Shown here piece after piece: positions 17,189-25,618 of a stretch of DNA of 64,000 bases; the first letter of the stretch is position 1, and each line of letters opens with the position of its first letter. The position numbers and the translations under genes were made by a program. The stretch is from Paenibacillus aurantius (GTDB taxonomy: Bacteria > Bacillota > Bacilli > Paenibacillales > NBRC-103111): contig NZ_CP130318.1 in NCBI RefSeq assembly GCF_032268605.1, positions 1,457,001-1,521,000 of the forward strand, in the 5' to 3' direction. The notes under the pieces are model-generated. The model searched no databases. It was not told where the DNA came from and saw only the letters and a program-made list of their open reading frames with translations.

Positions 17189-18256
17189 TCAAGCTCGCTT
17201 CCGTTCTATTCCTTCCTTGAAGAAGCTTCCGGTTTCGGGCTTCACCGAGGACAGCCAATCCTGGAACCGGCGCAGGGCGGCGCCTCCGTCCAGCGTTCGG
17301 CGTGCCAGAGCCACTCCTTCCTCGATGGAGGGGACCCGCTCCGCCACCCACAGCCGGACGGCGCTGTTCAGGATCACCATGTTCCGGAAGGCGGGCTCCC
17401 CTCCGCCCTCGAGGACGCGGCGGGCCGTGTCGGCCTGCCGTTCGGCGGTCCATTCCCATTCGGGAGCCGCTGCCTCCAGGCCGAATACGGCCGGGTCGAG
17501 GATCAGCATTTCATGATGCTGTCCTCCCCGGACCATGACGGTCCGCGTCCGCTTCTCGACGGAAAGGTCCTCGGAGCCTTCGACCCCTTGGACGATAATG
17601 GCGTTGCGGACCCCGAGTCCGAGCAGAATGCCGGCCATCTTCTCGAACATGGTGCCGTGGAACACGCCCATCGCCATATACGGCGCATCCGAGAAGCGCA
17701 GCAGCTTCTCGGCCGTGTTGAAGATTGTTCGCACGCCGATGTCCTCGCGCATGCGGCGGAGTCCTGCCAGCGCGGGGCACCACTTCTCCGTGGGGGCGAA
17801 CAGAAAGCCCGTGCTTTCCGCCGCCATGGCGAGCCGGTCGCCGGCTGCGCCGGTGAGGTCCGCGCCTAAGGCGGCGAAGTTGTCGGGCAGCGTGATGCCC
17901 CACTTCGGCGGAAGCGCTGCGCTTCCGTGGAGCGTGACGGGCAGGCCGCACGAGGCGAGAACGAACGCCGCCGGCACGGTGGCGGCGAAGCTCGTTCGGC
18001 GCCCGTCGTACGGCCCCGCGCAGTCGATGCCGCCGGCCATCGGCCAGCGGCGCGAGCGGGCCCGGCACGCCTCCACGAAAGCGGTGAGCTCCTCCGCCGA
18101 TTCGGTCTTGATGCGCTCGGCCATCAGGAAAGCGCCGATCTGAACGGCGGACGCTTCGCGGGACAGAATGAGCTCAGCCGCTCGCCTTGCTTCCTCGGGG
18201 GTCAGGTCCCGGGCTCCTTTGCGGCCTCTTCCGACTTCCTTGATCAGATCCATCAT
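17189..18256 (-). CDS. TrpD2 / anthranilate-phosphoribosyltransferase-like protein
   Basis: 355 residues. The N-terminal helical domain (EEARRAAELILSREASAVQIGAFLMAERIKTES) and the following glycine-rich phosphoribosyl region (CGLPVTLHGSAAL, then FNTAEKLL) belong to the TrpD / nucleoside phosphorylase class III fold. True TrpD has a GTGGD motif for PRPP; here the equivalent is altered (CAGPYDGRRTSF), as in TrpD2/YbiB proteins, which bind nucleic acid in some cases. Its ATG overlaps the TGA of the ANTAR gene (ATGA), so both are translated from one mRNA. The placement suggests a role in nitrate assimilation control or cofactor supply, not tryptophan synthesis. Confidence 0.75.
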   Translation of the reverse strand: MMDLIKEVGRGRKGARDLTPEEARRAAELILSREASAVQIGAFLMAERIKTESAEELTAFVEACRARSRRWPMAGGIDCAGPYDGRRTSFAATVPAAFVLASCGLPVTLHGSAALPPKWGITLPDNFAALGADLTGAAGDRLAMAAESTGFLFAPTEKWCPALAGLRRMREDIGVRTIFNTAEKLLRFSDAPYMAMGVFHGTMFEKMAGILLGLGVRNAIIVQGVEGSEDLSVEKRTRTVMVRGGQHHEMLILDPAVFGLEAAAPEWEWTAERQADTARRVLEGGGEPAFRNMVILNSAVRLWVAERVPSIEEGVALARRTLDGGAALRRFQDWLSSVKPETGSFFKEGIERKRA

Positions 18257-18867
18257 GAGCGGGCTCCTCCTTTATCCATCTGGCGCAGCAGCTGGTAGAC
18301 CTTGACGATCGATTTCGCGACGTCCACCAGCTTCTTGCGCTCATTCATGGCCTGTTTACGCAGAAACTCATAGGCTTCGGCTTCCGGAATCTTCTTGATC
18401 TCGCACAAAATCTCTTTCGCCTGCTCAATCCACCGCCGGTCATTCAGCCGTTCGGTCAATTGGTCGTTCTCCATCCGCAGCCGCTCTTTGCGCCGGAAGC
18501 TGAGCAGGCTGATCCCGACCGACCACCGCACCTCGTCCGCGGTCATGGAGGCGGAAAGCATGCCGTCCCATTCCGCCCCTTGGTCATAAGGCACCTCGGG
18601 AAGGGCTCCCCCATCATACCACCATAGCAGGGGGAGAGAGGACTGGCGGCGGAGCTCTTCCCCGGCCTCCACCAGCCGTTCGGGCGTGGAGCGGAGGACG
18701 ACGGCATCCGCCTTCCCCTCTTCGGGGAGCGAGGACAGATCCGGCACCCGCCTGACTTCGTATCCGCAGGAAGCGAGCATCGAATGCGGACGCTTCGCCG
18801 GCTCCTGCCGGAGGACCGCGGAATCGGCCGAATGAATTTCATCTATAAGAAGCATAGTCAAAGTCAT
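18253..18867 (-). CDS. ANTAR-domain RNA-binding antiterminator (NasT/NasR type)
   Basis: 204 residues from ATG 18867 (RBS AAAGGGGGACCAGCG); upstream in-frame codons lack an RBS. The N-terminal half (1-120) is receiver-like but lacks an obvious phosphoacceptor Asp at the usual strand end (DAVVLRS). A coiled coil follows (about 122-140), then a clear ANTAR domain (about 141-197) with ERLNDRRWIEQAKEIL and EAYEFLRKQAMNERKKLVDVA (partly quoted). ANTAR proteins bind paired hexaloop hairpins in nascent mRNA and prevent termination. It faces narK, whose leader has a hexaloop hairpin and terminator, so it is the likely regulator of the nitrate operon. Confidence 0.9.
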   Translation of the reverse strand: MTLTMLLIDEIHSADSAVLRQEPAKRPHSMLASCGYEVRRVPDLSSLPEEGKADAVVLRSTPERLVEAGEELRRQSSLPLLWWYDGGALPEVPYDQGAEWDGMLSASMTADEVRWSVGISLLSFRRKERLRMENDQLTERLNDRRWIEQAKEILCEIKKIPEAEAYEFLRKQAMNERKKLVDVAKSIVKVYQLLRQMDKGGARS

Positions 18868-18893
18868 TCGCTGGTCCCCCTTTTCCTTAATCG

Positions 18894-18910
18894 TGTTAGG
18901 TAACATTACA
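18894..18910. promoter_or_regulatory. GlnR/TnrA-type box 1
   Basis: TGTTA-GGTAACA-TTACA is an exact match to the TGTNA-N7-TNACA site bound by GlnR and TnrA in Bacillus relatives. It lies 27 bases before the ANTAR start and near a possible minus-strand -10 (TGTAAT). Confidence 0.7.
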
Positions 18911-18997
18911 TTTTTAAATAAAAATACCACAAACCAAGCGGAGGTGTCGATACTTTCCGTATAATTTTCGCTTCCAACCTCCCCTTTTAAAAATATA

Positions 18998-19014
18998 TGT
19001 TAAGTATATTGACA
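18998..19014. promoter_or_regulatory. GlnR/TnrA-type box 2
   Basis: TGTTA-AGTATAT-TGACA is a second exact TGTNA-N7-TNACA match. It overlaps the -35 (19009-19014) of the narK promoter, which fits repression by GlnR when nitrogen is plentiful. Confidence 0.75.
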
Positions 19015-19038
19015 TATTTACTCTATCCATCCTATAAT
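19009..19038 (+). promoter_or_regulatory. Promoter of the nitrate operon
   Basis: TTGACA (19009-19014) and TATAAT (19033-19038), both perfect consensus, 18 bases apart. The expected start near 19045 gives a leader of about 140 bases before the narK ATG. Confidence 0.8.
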
Positions 19039-19060
19039 CAAACCAATCTCATATCTTTTC

Positions 19061-19130
19061 GGGGCACAATGGCGTGTCCCTCTATGGCAAAGGAGCCTAT
19101 CGGATTGTTAACGATAGGCTCCTTTTTGTC
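19061..19130 (+). promoter_or_regulatory. ANTAR-type leader: hexaloop hairpin and terminator
   Basis: GGGGCAC (19061-19067) pairs with GTGTCCC (19074-19080, one wobble) around the six-base loop AATGGC. The loop has A at position 1 and G at position 4, the rule for ANTAR-bound hexaloops. Next, a perfect 12-base stem AGGAGCCTATCG / CGATAGGCTCCT (19091-19102 and 19112-19123) with a T-tract forms an intrinsic terminator. Between them CTCTATGGCAAAGGAG could form a second, weaker hairpin that uses the 5' arm of the terminator, as in known two-hairpin ANTAR leaders; its pairing is poor, so this part is tentative. Confidence 0.7.
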
Positions 19131-19186
19131 TTTTTTTCATCCGATGCAAGCAAATGCAAACAAATGAAATAAGGGAGGACAACGAA

Positions 19187-20413
19187 ATGGACGCAAAGGC
19201 TTTTCGCAAGGCGGGGCATTGGCCCAGCTTGGTATCGGCATTTTTGTATTTTGATGTCAGCTTCATGATTTGGGTGATGCTCGGGGCGCTGTCCCTGTTC
19301 GTCACCAAGGATTTCGGGTTAACGGCTTCCCAGAAGGCGCTCATGGTCGCCATTCCCACCTTGGGGGGCTCCATCTTCCGGATCCCGATGGGGGTTCTGG
19401 CGGACCGGATCGGGTCCCGCCGGACCGGCATGATCGGAATGGGGCTGACGGTTCTCCCCCTGCTGTGGGGGTGGCTCGGCGGCACGACGCTCAACCAGGT
19501 TCACGCCTTCGGCTTCCTGCTCGGCATCGCCGGGGCGAGCTTTGCGGTGTCGCTCTCGCTCGCGAGCCGGTGGTACCCGCCGGAATACCAGGGCTTGGCC
19601 ATGGGCATCGCCGGGGCGGGGAACAGCGGAACGGCGCTTGCGACGTTCTTCGGGCCGAAGCTGGCGGAAGCGTACGGCTGGCACTCGGTGTTCGGGATGG
19701 CACTCATCCCGCTCCTGCTTGTCTTCGGCGTTTATGCGCTGATGGCGAAGGACAGCCCGAACCAGCCGCCGGCCAAGAAGCTGAAGGATTACCTGAACAT
19801 GTTCCGCTTCGCCGATACGTGGTGGTTCTGCTTCTTCTATTCGATTACCTTCGGGGGCTTCGTCGGCTTCTCCACGTACTTGAGCATCTTCTTCTTCGAC
19901 CAGTACGGGGAAGCCGTTGTGGCGGGCGGCCTGACGAAGGTTCAGGTCGGCTACATCGTCACGGCCGTCGTCATAGCGGGCAGCTTCTTCCGGCCGCTCG
20001 GGGGGTATCTGGCGGACCGGGTCGGCGGCATGAAGCTCTTGGTGGTGCTTTTCGGCCTGATTTCCGTGCAGCTGCTTCTCTTGTCGACGCTGCCTTCCCG
20101 GTACCTCGCCCTTCTGCTGTTCATCGGCATGATGATGTGCCTCGGGATGGGCAACGGCTCCATCTTCCAGATCGTGCCTCAGCGGTTTCCGAAAGAAATC
20201 GGCGTGGTGACGGGGGTAGTCGGGGCGGCCGGCGGACTCGGAGGCTTTGTGCTTCCCTTTGCCCTCGGTTCTCTGAAGGAAACAACGGGAAGCTTCTCCA
20301 CGGGCTTTCTTCTGGCCGGCTGCTTTGTTTTTGCCGCTTCGCTCCTGTTCTACCTGAGATCTCTTAACTGGAAGAAGACGTGGGCGGCGGCCGGAAGCGG
20401 CGTGAATTATTAA
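19187..20413 (+). CDS. narK: Nitrate/nitrite MFS transporter
   Basis: 408 residues from ATG 19187 (RBS AAGGGAGGAC). Twelve membrane segments. The NNP-family signature glycine-rich helices are visible (GIAGASFAVSLSLASRWYPPEYQGLAMGIAGAGNSG, near 120-155, partly, and GVVTGVVGAAGGLGGF near 345). RIPMGVLADRIGSRR is the MFS loop motif. It imports nitrate, and may export nitrite, at the membrane. It is the first gene of the nitrate operon behind the ANTAR leader. Confidence 0.93.
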   Translation: MDAKAFRKAGHWPSLVSAFLYFDVSFMIWVMLGALSLFVTKDFGLTASQKALMVAIPTLGGSIFRIPMGVLADRIGSRRTGMIGMGLTVLPLLWGWLGGTTLNQVHAFGFLLGIAGASFAVSLSLASRWYPPEYQGLAMGIAGAGNSGTALATFFGPKLAEAYGWHSVFGMALIPLLLVFGVYALMAKDSPNQPPAKKLKDYLNMFRFADTWWFCFFYSITFGGFVGFSTYLSIFFFDQYGEAVVAGGLTKVQVGYIVTAVVIAGSFFRPLGGYLADRVGGMKLLVVLFGLISVQLLLLSTLPSRYLALLLFIGMMMCLGMGNGSIFQIVPQRFPKEIGVVTGVVGAAGGLGGFVLPFALGSLKETTGSFSTGFLLAGCFVFAASLLFYLRSLNWKKTWAAAGSGVNY

Positions 20414-20489
20414 CGGGGGAGGACCGCCCGGGAACGGGAAAGGCCTCGCTGGCCGATAAGCGATAGAGAGAAAAAGGAGCGGGGAGAAC

Positions 20490-22622
20490 ATGGAAGCAGC
20501 CGGAAGTCTGACATCCCACTGCTGCTTCTGCAGCATGCAGTGCGGGATGACGTTGGTTAGGAGTGACCCGAAGGCGGAAATCAACGGGCCGGCCGGATAT
20601 ACGGTTAAGCCGAGTCCGGATTTTCCGGTGGCGACCGGCCGCCTGTGCCAGAAGGGACTGAACGCGCTGGACCACGCCCGGCATCCTTCGCGGATCCTTC
20701 ATCCCTTTAGAAGGACAGAAGGAAGCGCAGGGGACCCGGCGGCTGCCCAAGGGCCGAAGGAATGGGAGCGGGCTTCCTGGGAGGAGGCCCTGACGGACAT
20801 AGCCGGGCGGATCCGGGCCATTCAAGGGAGGGCCGGCAAGGATGCGGTCGCCGTCTACGGAGGAGGATCGCTCACGAACGAAGTGTGCTACCTCATGGGC
20901 AAGTTTACCCGGGTAGCGCTGCAGTCGAGGTATATCGACTACAACGGAAGATACTGCATGTCCTCGGCGGCGGCCGCCTCGAACCGGGCCTTCGGGCTCG
21001 ATCGGGGGATGACGTTCCCCTTGAGCGAAATTCCGAAGGCGAAGTACATCATCATCGCGGGGGCGAATGTGGCGGAATGCCAGCCGACCCTCGTGCCTTA
21101 TCTGATGGAAGCGAAGAAGAACGGGGCGATTCTCGTCACCACCGACCCCCGCAACACGATGACCTCCAAAATGGCGGACCTTCACGTCAGGCTGCAGCCG
21201 GGCTTCGATTCCGTCTTCGTGAACGGCCTGTTGAACGTCCTGATCCGGGAGAAGCTGTATGACGCCCGGTTCGTGGCGGAGCGGACGACCGGTCTTGGGG
21301 AGGTGGAGGAAGCGGTCCGGCCATTTACCCCGGAGCGGGTGGAGGAGCTGACCGGAGTGCTCGAGGCCGTCACCCGGACGATCGCCCGGGGCTTCGCCAA
21401 GGCGGAGACCGGCATCGTGCTGACCGCCCGAGGACTGGAGCAGCAGGTGAACGGCGTGGAGAACACGCTGAACTACATCAACCTCTGTCTCTTAACGGGC
21501 AAAATCGGCCGGGCGGGCTGCGGCTACGGAGCCGTGACCGGGCAGGCGAACGGGCAGGGCGGCAGGGAGCACGGGCAGAAGGCGGATCAGCTGCCCGGCT
21601 ACCGTTCGATTGAGGATCCCGCCGCCCGGAGGCATGTAGCCGGGGTGTGGGGGATCGAGCCTGACGAGCTGCCCGGCAAAGGCGTCTCCGCCTACGAGAT
21701 GATCCAGAAGATCGACGAAGGGGAGATCCGGGCGCTGATCGTGCTCGGCTCGAATCCGGTCGTCTCGAGTCCGAACAGCCGCTTTGTCGAGAGGGCGCTC
21801 GCCAAGCTGGAGCTTCTCGTCGTGGTGGATCTGTTCGAGACGGAAACCGCCTCCCGGGCTCACTGGCTCCTTCCCGGCTCCTCCTTCCTGGAAGGCGAAG
21901 GGACGCTGACCAATCTGGAGGGGCGGGTGTTCCACCGGCCCCGGGCCTTCTCTCCCCCGGGAGAGAGCCTGCCGGACTACGAAATCCTCTGCCGGCTGGC
22001 GGAGAAGCTCGGACGCGGCGAGTATTTCCGCTATCCGTCCATCGAGGCGGTTTTCGCGGAGCTGTGCCGGGCCTCGGCGGGCGGTCCGGCCGATTACAGC
22101 GGCTTGACCTACGACCGGCTGATCCGGGCCAAAGGGGTGCACTGGCCCTGCCCCGCCCCGGAACATCCCGGGACGCCGATGCTGTTCACCGGCCGCTTCG
22201 CCCACGCCGACGGCCGGGCCCGCCTGTTCGGGATCACCCCAAAGCTTCCGGCGGAGCCGGCCGACGCCGAGTATCCATACGTGCTGACGACGGGGAGGCT
22301 CCCCAATCATTACTTGAGCGGGGTGCAGACCCGCCGGACGGAGGCGCTGCTGAAGAAGGCGCCGGTTCCGGTGGCGGAGGTTCATCCCCGTCTGGCCGCC
22401 GCCGTGGGGCTCGGGGTGGGAAGCCGGATCCGGCTCACCTCACGCCGGGATTCGCTTGTGTTCGAAGTGAAGGTGACGGAGGGCATTCACCCCCGGACCA
22501 TCTTCGTCCCGTTTCATTGGGGCGGGGAGCTGTGCATCAACCGGCTGACGAACGACAAGCTCGACCCCGTCAGCTCCATGCCCGAATTCAAAATCTGCGC
22601 CGTCAAAGCTGAGAAGGCCTGA
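20490..22622 (+). CDS. Molybdopterin nitrate reductase, assimilatory type
   Basis: 710 residues, the length of NasA/NasC/NarB-type catalytic subunits. The N-terminal 4Fe-4S ligands are C11, C14, C18 and C53 (C-x2-C-x3-C-x34-C). Bis-MGD contacts follow (CMSSAAAASNRAFG, then TDPRNT). The C-terminal dinucleotide domain starts around YPYVLTTGRLPNHYLSGVQTRR. It reduces nitrate to nitrite in the cytoplasm. No NasB-like flavoprotein and no ferredoxin gene lies beside it, so the electron donor is not known. RBS AAAAGGAGCGGGG precedes ATG 20490. Confidence 0.9.
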   Translation: MEAAGSLTSHCCFCSMQCGMTLVRSDPKAEINGPAGYTVKPSPDFPVATGRLCQKGLNALDHARHPSRILHPFRRTEGSAGDPAAAQGPKEWERASWEEALTDIAGRIRAIQGRAGKDAVAVYGGGSLTNEVCYLMGKFTRVALQSRYIDYNGRYCMSSAAAASNRAFGLDRGMTFPLSEIPKAKYIIIAGANVAECQPTLVPYLMEAKKNGAILVTTDPRNTMTSKMADLHVRLQPGFDSVFVNGLLNVLIREKLYDARFVAERTTGLGEVEEAVRPFTPERVEELTGVLEAVTRTIARGFAKAETGIVLTARGLEQQVNGVENTLNYINLCLLTGKIGRAGCGYGAVTGQANGQGGREHGQKADQLPGYRSIEDPAARRHVAGVWGIEPDELPGKGVSAYEMIQKIDEGEIRALIVLGSNPVVSSPNSRFVERALAKLELLVVVDLFETETASRAHWLLPGSSFLEGEGTLTNLEGRVFHRPRAFSPPGESLPDYEILCRLAEKLGRGEYFRYPSIEAVFAELCRASAGGPADYSGLTYDRLIRAKGVHWPCPAPEHPGTPMLFTGRFAHADGRARLFGITPKLPAEPADAEYPYVLTTGRLPNHYLSGVQTRRTEALLKKAPVPVAEVHPRLAAAVGLGVGSRIRLTSRRDSLVFEVKVTEGIHPRTIFVPFHWGGELCINRLTNDKLDPVSSMPEFKICAVKAEKA

Positions 22623-22625
22623 ACC

Positions 22626-22639
22626 CTTGAACGTTCAAG
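22626..22639. repeat. Perfect 14-base palindrome before nirB
   Basis: CTTGAACGTTCAAG reads the same on both strands, between the nitrate reductase stop and nirB. It may be a binding site or a short RNA hairpin; there is no T-run. Confidence 0.4.
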
Positions 22640-22703
22640 AGCGGGAAGGCATCCGGGACCGGTAAGGCCCCGACAAATCCGAAACGACTGAAGGAGTGAT
22701 CCT

Positions 22704-25130
22704 ATGGACAGGAAGAAGCTTGTGCTGATCGGCAACGGGATGGCCGGGATGAATACGGTGGAAACGATTCTTAAGCTGTCGGACCGGAAGTTCGACATTA
22801 CGGTGTTCGGAAGCGAGCCGCATCCGAATTACAACCGCATCCTGCTCTCCTCCGTTCTCGCGGGCAGCGCCCGGGTGGAGGACATCGTCATTAATCCGCT
22901 GGAATGGTACGCCGAGAACGGCATCCGGCTTCATACGGGAGAGACCGTCACGGCAGTTGATCCCGCTTCCCGCACCCTCCGCACCGACAAGGGCCGGACG
23001 GAGGCTTACGACGAGCTTATCCTTGCCACCGGATCGCTTCCGTTTATGCTCCCGCTGCCGGGGGCGGACAAGGAAGGCGTCATCGCCTTCCGGGACATTA
23101 AGGACTGCGAGACGATGATCGAAACGGCTAAGCATCACCGCAAAGCGGCGGTTATCGGAGGCGGGCTGCTCGGACTGGAGGCCGCACGGGGGCTTCTGAA
23201 CCTCGGCATGGAGGTCAGCGTCATCCATATTTGTGACTATTTGATGGAGCGGCAGCTCGATGCGCCCGCCTCCAAGATGCTGAGGGCCGAGCTGGAACGG
23301 CAGGGAATGAGCTTCCTGCTCAGTAAGCAGACCAAGGCGATCCTCGGCGATGCCCGGGTGACCGGCGTCGAGTTCGCCGACGGAACGTCGGTGGACGCGG
23401 ACCTGGTGGTGATGGCGGTCGGCATCCGGCCAAACGTGAGCCTGGCGAAGGAGAGCGGAATCGGGGTTAACCGCGGAATCGTCGTCAATGACTACATGCA
23501 GACGGACCAGCCCCACATCTATGCCGTCGGGGAGTGCGCCGAGCACAACGGAATGGTTTACGGACTGGTCGCCCCTCTCTATGAGCAGGGCGCGGTGCTG
23601 GCCAAGACGCTGTGCGGCACGGAGACCCCTCCTTACCGGGGCTCGGTGCTGTCCACCAAGCTTAAGGTGTCGGGCGTCGACGTCTTCTCCGCCGGAGAAT
23701 TTGTCGACGGGGAGGACACCCAGGCCGTCTGCGTCCACGACGAGTGGAACGGCGTCTACAAGAAGGTGCTTCTGCGGAACCGGCGGATCATCGGGGGCGT
23801 CCTGTTCGGCGATACGTCGGAAGGGAGCACGCTCTTCCGGCTCATCCGCACCGGCGCAGAGATGACCCCGGAGCTTCACGCGTCTCTCGTCGGCGGCCCG
23901 TCCGCCAAGAGCGGCGCACCGGTTAATGCGGCGGCGGCCATGGCGCCGGATGAGCTCATATGCGGATGCAACGGGGTAACGAAGGAGACGATCGTCCGGG
24001 CCATCCGGGAGCAAGGGCTGACCTCAGTGGATGCGGTCAAGGGCTGCACCGGGGCCTCCCGCTCCTGCGGAGGCTGCAAGCCGCTCGTCGGGCAGCTGCT
24101 CGAGCATGTGCTCGGGGACGGCTTCGAAACGCCGGTCAAGGAGACGGTCTGCTCCTGCACGACGCTGTCCCGCGACGAGCTGGTGGAAGCGATCCGGGAG
24201 AAGAGGCTGACCCACATGCGCGAGGTGATGAACGTGCTGGGCTGGAGCACGGAGGAGGGGTGCTCCAAGTGCCGTCCGGCGCTCAATTATTACCTGGCCA
24301 TGGTGTGGCCGGACGAATATGAGGATGCGAAGGCTTCGCGCTTCGTGAATGAGCGGATGCACGCCAACATCCAGCACAACGGCACTTATTCGGTCGTTCC
24401 CCGCATGTACGGGGGCGTCACCTCGCCAAGCGAGCTGAGACGGATTGCCGATGCGGCCGAGAAGTACGGGGTGAAGATGGTCAAGGTAACCGGCGGTCAG
24501 CGGCTCGACCTGCTCGGGGTGAAGAAGGAAGACCTGCCGAGCATATGGGCCGACCTCGACATGCCGTCGGGCTGGGCTTACGGGAAGGCGCTCCGGACGG
24601 TCAAAACATGCGTAGGCGCCGACTTCTGCCGCTTCGGCACCCAGAACTCCATCCAGATGGGCATTGATATCGAGAAGAAGTACGAGAGGCTGAATACGCC
24701 GGCCAAGGTGAAGATGGCGGTTTCCGGCTGTCCCCGCAACTGTGCGGAGTCGGGCATTAAAGATCTCGGCGTCGTGGCGGTCGATGGCGGCTGGGAGCTG
24801 TATGCGGGCGGCAACGGAGGCGTCAAGCTGAGAGGGGGCGACCTGCTCTGCAAGGTGAAGACGTCGGAGGAGGTCATGGACATCACGGGGGCCTATCTTC
24901 AGTTTTATCGGGAGACGGGGAATTACGGCGAGCGGACTTCGGAATGGGTCGTCCGGATCGGCCTCGATACCATCCGGGAGGCGGTCGTCGAAAATACGGC
25001 CAACCGCCAAGCCCTGCTGACCCGGGTCGAGAAGGTGCTCGAGAAGCTGACGGACCCTTGGAAGGATGTCATCAACAACCGCCCCAAGTATGCGGATTTG
25101 TACGACGGAATCTCGGTAGCGTCAGAATAA
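22704..25130 (+). CDS. nirB: Assimilatory nitrite reductase, large subunit
   Basis: 808 residues. An FAD/NAD(P)H oxidoreductase module (1-about 300, start KKLVLIGNGMAGMNTVE; second nucleotide fold AVIGGGLLGLEAARGL) is followed by two BFD-type 2Fe-2S modules (CGCNGVTKETIV..CGGCKP and CSCTTLSRDEL..CSKCRP, about 416-530). The sirohaem/4Fe-4S domain comes last, with cluster ligands C636, C642, C676 and C680 (CVGADFC and CPRNC). It reduces nitrite to ammonium with NAD(P)H. Full length, in frame and complete. RBS GAAGGAGTGATCC lies before ATG 22704. Confidence 0.95.
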   Translation: MDRKKLVLIGNGMAGMNTVETILKLSDRKFDITVFGSEPHPNYNRILLSSVLAGSARVEDIVINPLEWYAENGIRLHTGETVTAVDPASRTLRTDKGRTEAYDELILATGSLPFMLPLPGADKEGVIAFRDIKDCETMIETAKHHRKAAVIGGGLLGLEAARGLLNLGMEVSVIHICDYLMERQLDAPASKMLRAELERQGMSFLLSKQTKAILGDARVTGVEFADGTSVDADLVVMAVGIRPNVSLAKESGIGVNRGIVVNDYMQTDQPHIYAVGECAEHNGMVYGLVAPLYEQGAVLAKTLCGTETPPYRGSVLSTKLKVSGVDVFSAGEFVDGEDTQAVCVHDEWNGVYKKVLLRNRRIIGGVLFGDTSEGSTLFRLIRTGAEMTPELHASLVGGPSAKSGAPVNAAAAMAPDELICGCNGVTKETIVRAIREQGLTSVDAVKGCTGASRSCGGCKPLVGQLLEHVLGDGFETPVKETVCSCTTLSRDELVEAIREKRLTHMREVMNVLGWSTEEGCSKCRPALNYYLAMVWPDEYEDAKASRFVNERMHANIQHNGTYSVVPRMYGGVTSPSELRRIADAAEKYGVKMVKVTGGQRLDLLGVKKEDLPSIWADLDMPSGWAYGKALRTVKTCVGADFCRFGTQNSIQMGIDIEKKYERLNTPAKVKMAVSGCPRNCAESGIKDLGVVAVDGGWELYAGGNGGVKLRGGDLLCKVKTSEEVMDITGAYLQFYRETGNYGERTSEWVVRIGLDTIREAVVENTANRQALLTRVEKVLEKLTDPWKDVINNRPKYADLYDGISVASE

Positions 25131-25192
25131 CCCTAATGGCAAAAACGAACAAAAAAACGGCCTGGCTCAGGCAGAGGAAGCGGGGAAAGCAG

Positions 25193-25519
25193 ATGAACCG
25201 ATATCCGGTGGGAAGCATAGAGGAGATCCCGTTCATGCGGGGAAGGGTGGTGTCCCTCGGCAAACAGGAAATCGCCGTATTCCGGCTGTCGAACGGGGAA
25301 GTGAAGGCGGTGGAGAACCGCTGCCCCCACAAGGGAGGGCCTCTCTCGGAAGGAATCGTGTCCGGCGGGAATGTGTACTGCCCGCTTCATGACTGGAAGG
25401 TATGCCTCCGCAGCGGGGACGTGCAGGAGCCGGACCGCGGCTGTGTCAAAACCTATCAGGTGGAAGTGATCGGCAGCGAGATTTTCCTTTATACGGAATC
25501 CCCGGTGACGAGCCCCTGA
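25193..25519 (+). CDS. nirD: Nitrite reductase, small subunit (Rieske type)
   Basis: 108 residues from ATG 25193, the usual NirD length; an in-frame ATG at 25136 would add 19 basic residues without an RBS. Rieske-type ligands are C44/H46 (CPHKGG) and C63/H66 (CPLHDW). NirD is the partner of NirB. It starts 62 bases after the nirB stop and ends the operon; I see no terminator directly behind it. Confidence 0.92.
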   Translation: MNRYPVGSIEEIPFMRGRVVSLGKQEIAVFRLSNGEVKAVENRCPHKGGPLSEGIVSGGNVYCPLHDWKVCLRSGDVQEPDRGCVKTYQVEVIGSEIFLYTESPVTSP

Positions 25520-25618
25520 CCGGCTGCGAAGGGAACCCGGCTTCGGTTGATTGGCTTTTTCCTCCCAAGGGTAAAGGATAAAGAGACAGCGTAGAAACGA
25601 GACAGGGAGGAAATGCTC

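Noticed and set aside
19319-20584. Minus-strand frame opposite narK
   Set aside because: Charged low-complexity product, while narK is complete on the other strand.
25545-25574. Sigma-B-like promoter (GTTGAT ... GGGTAA) before the general stress protein gene
   Set aside because: Poor match and wrong spacing, and many Paenibacillaceae lack sigma B.
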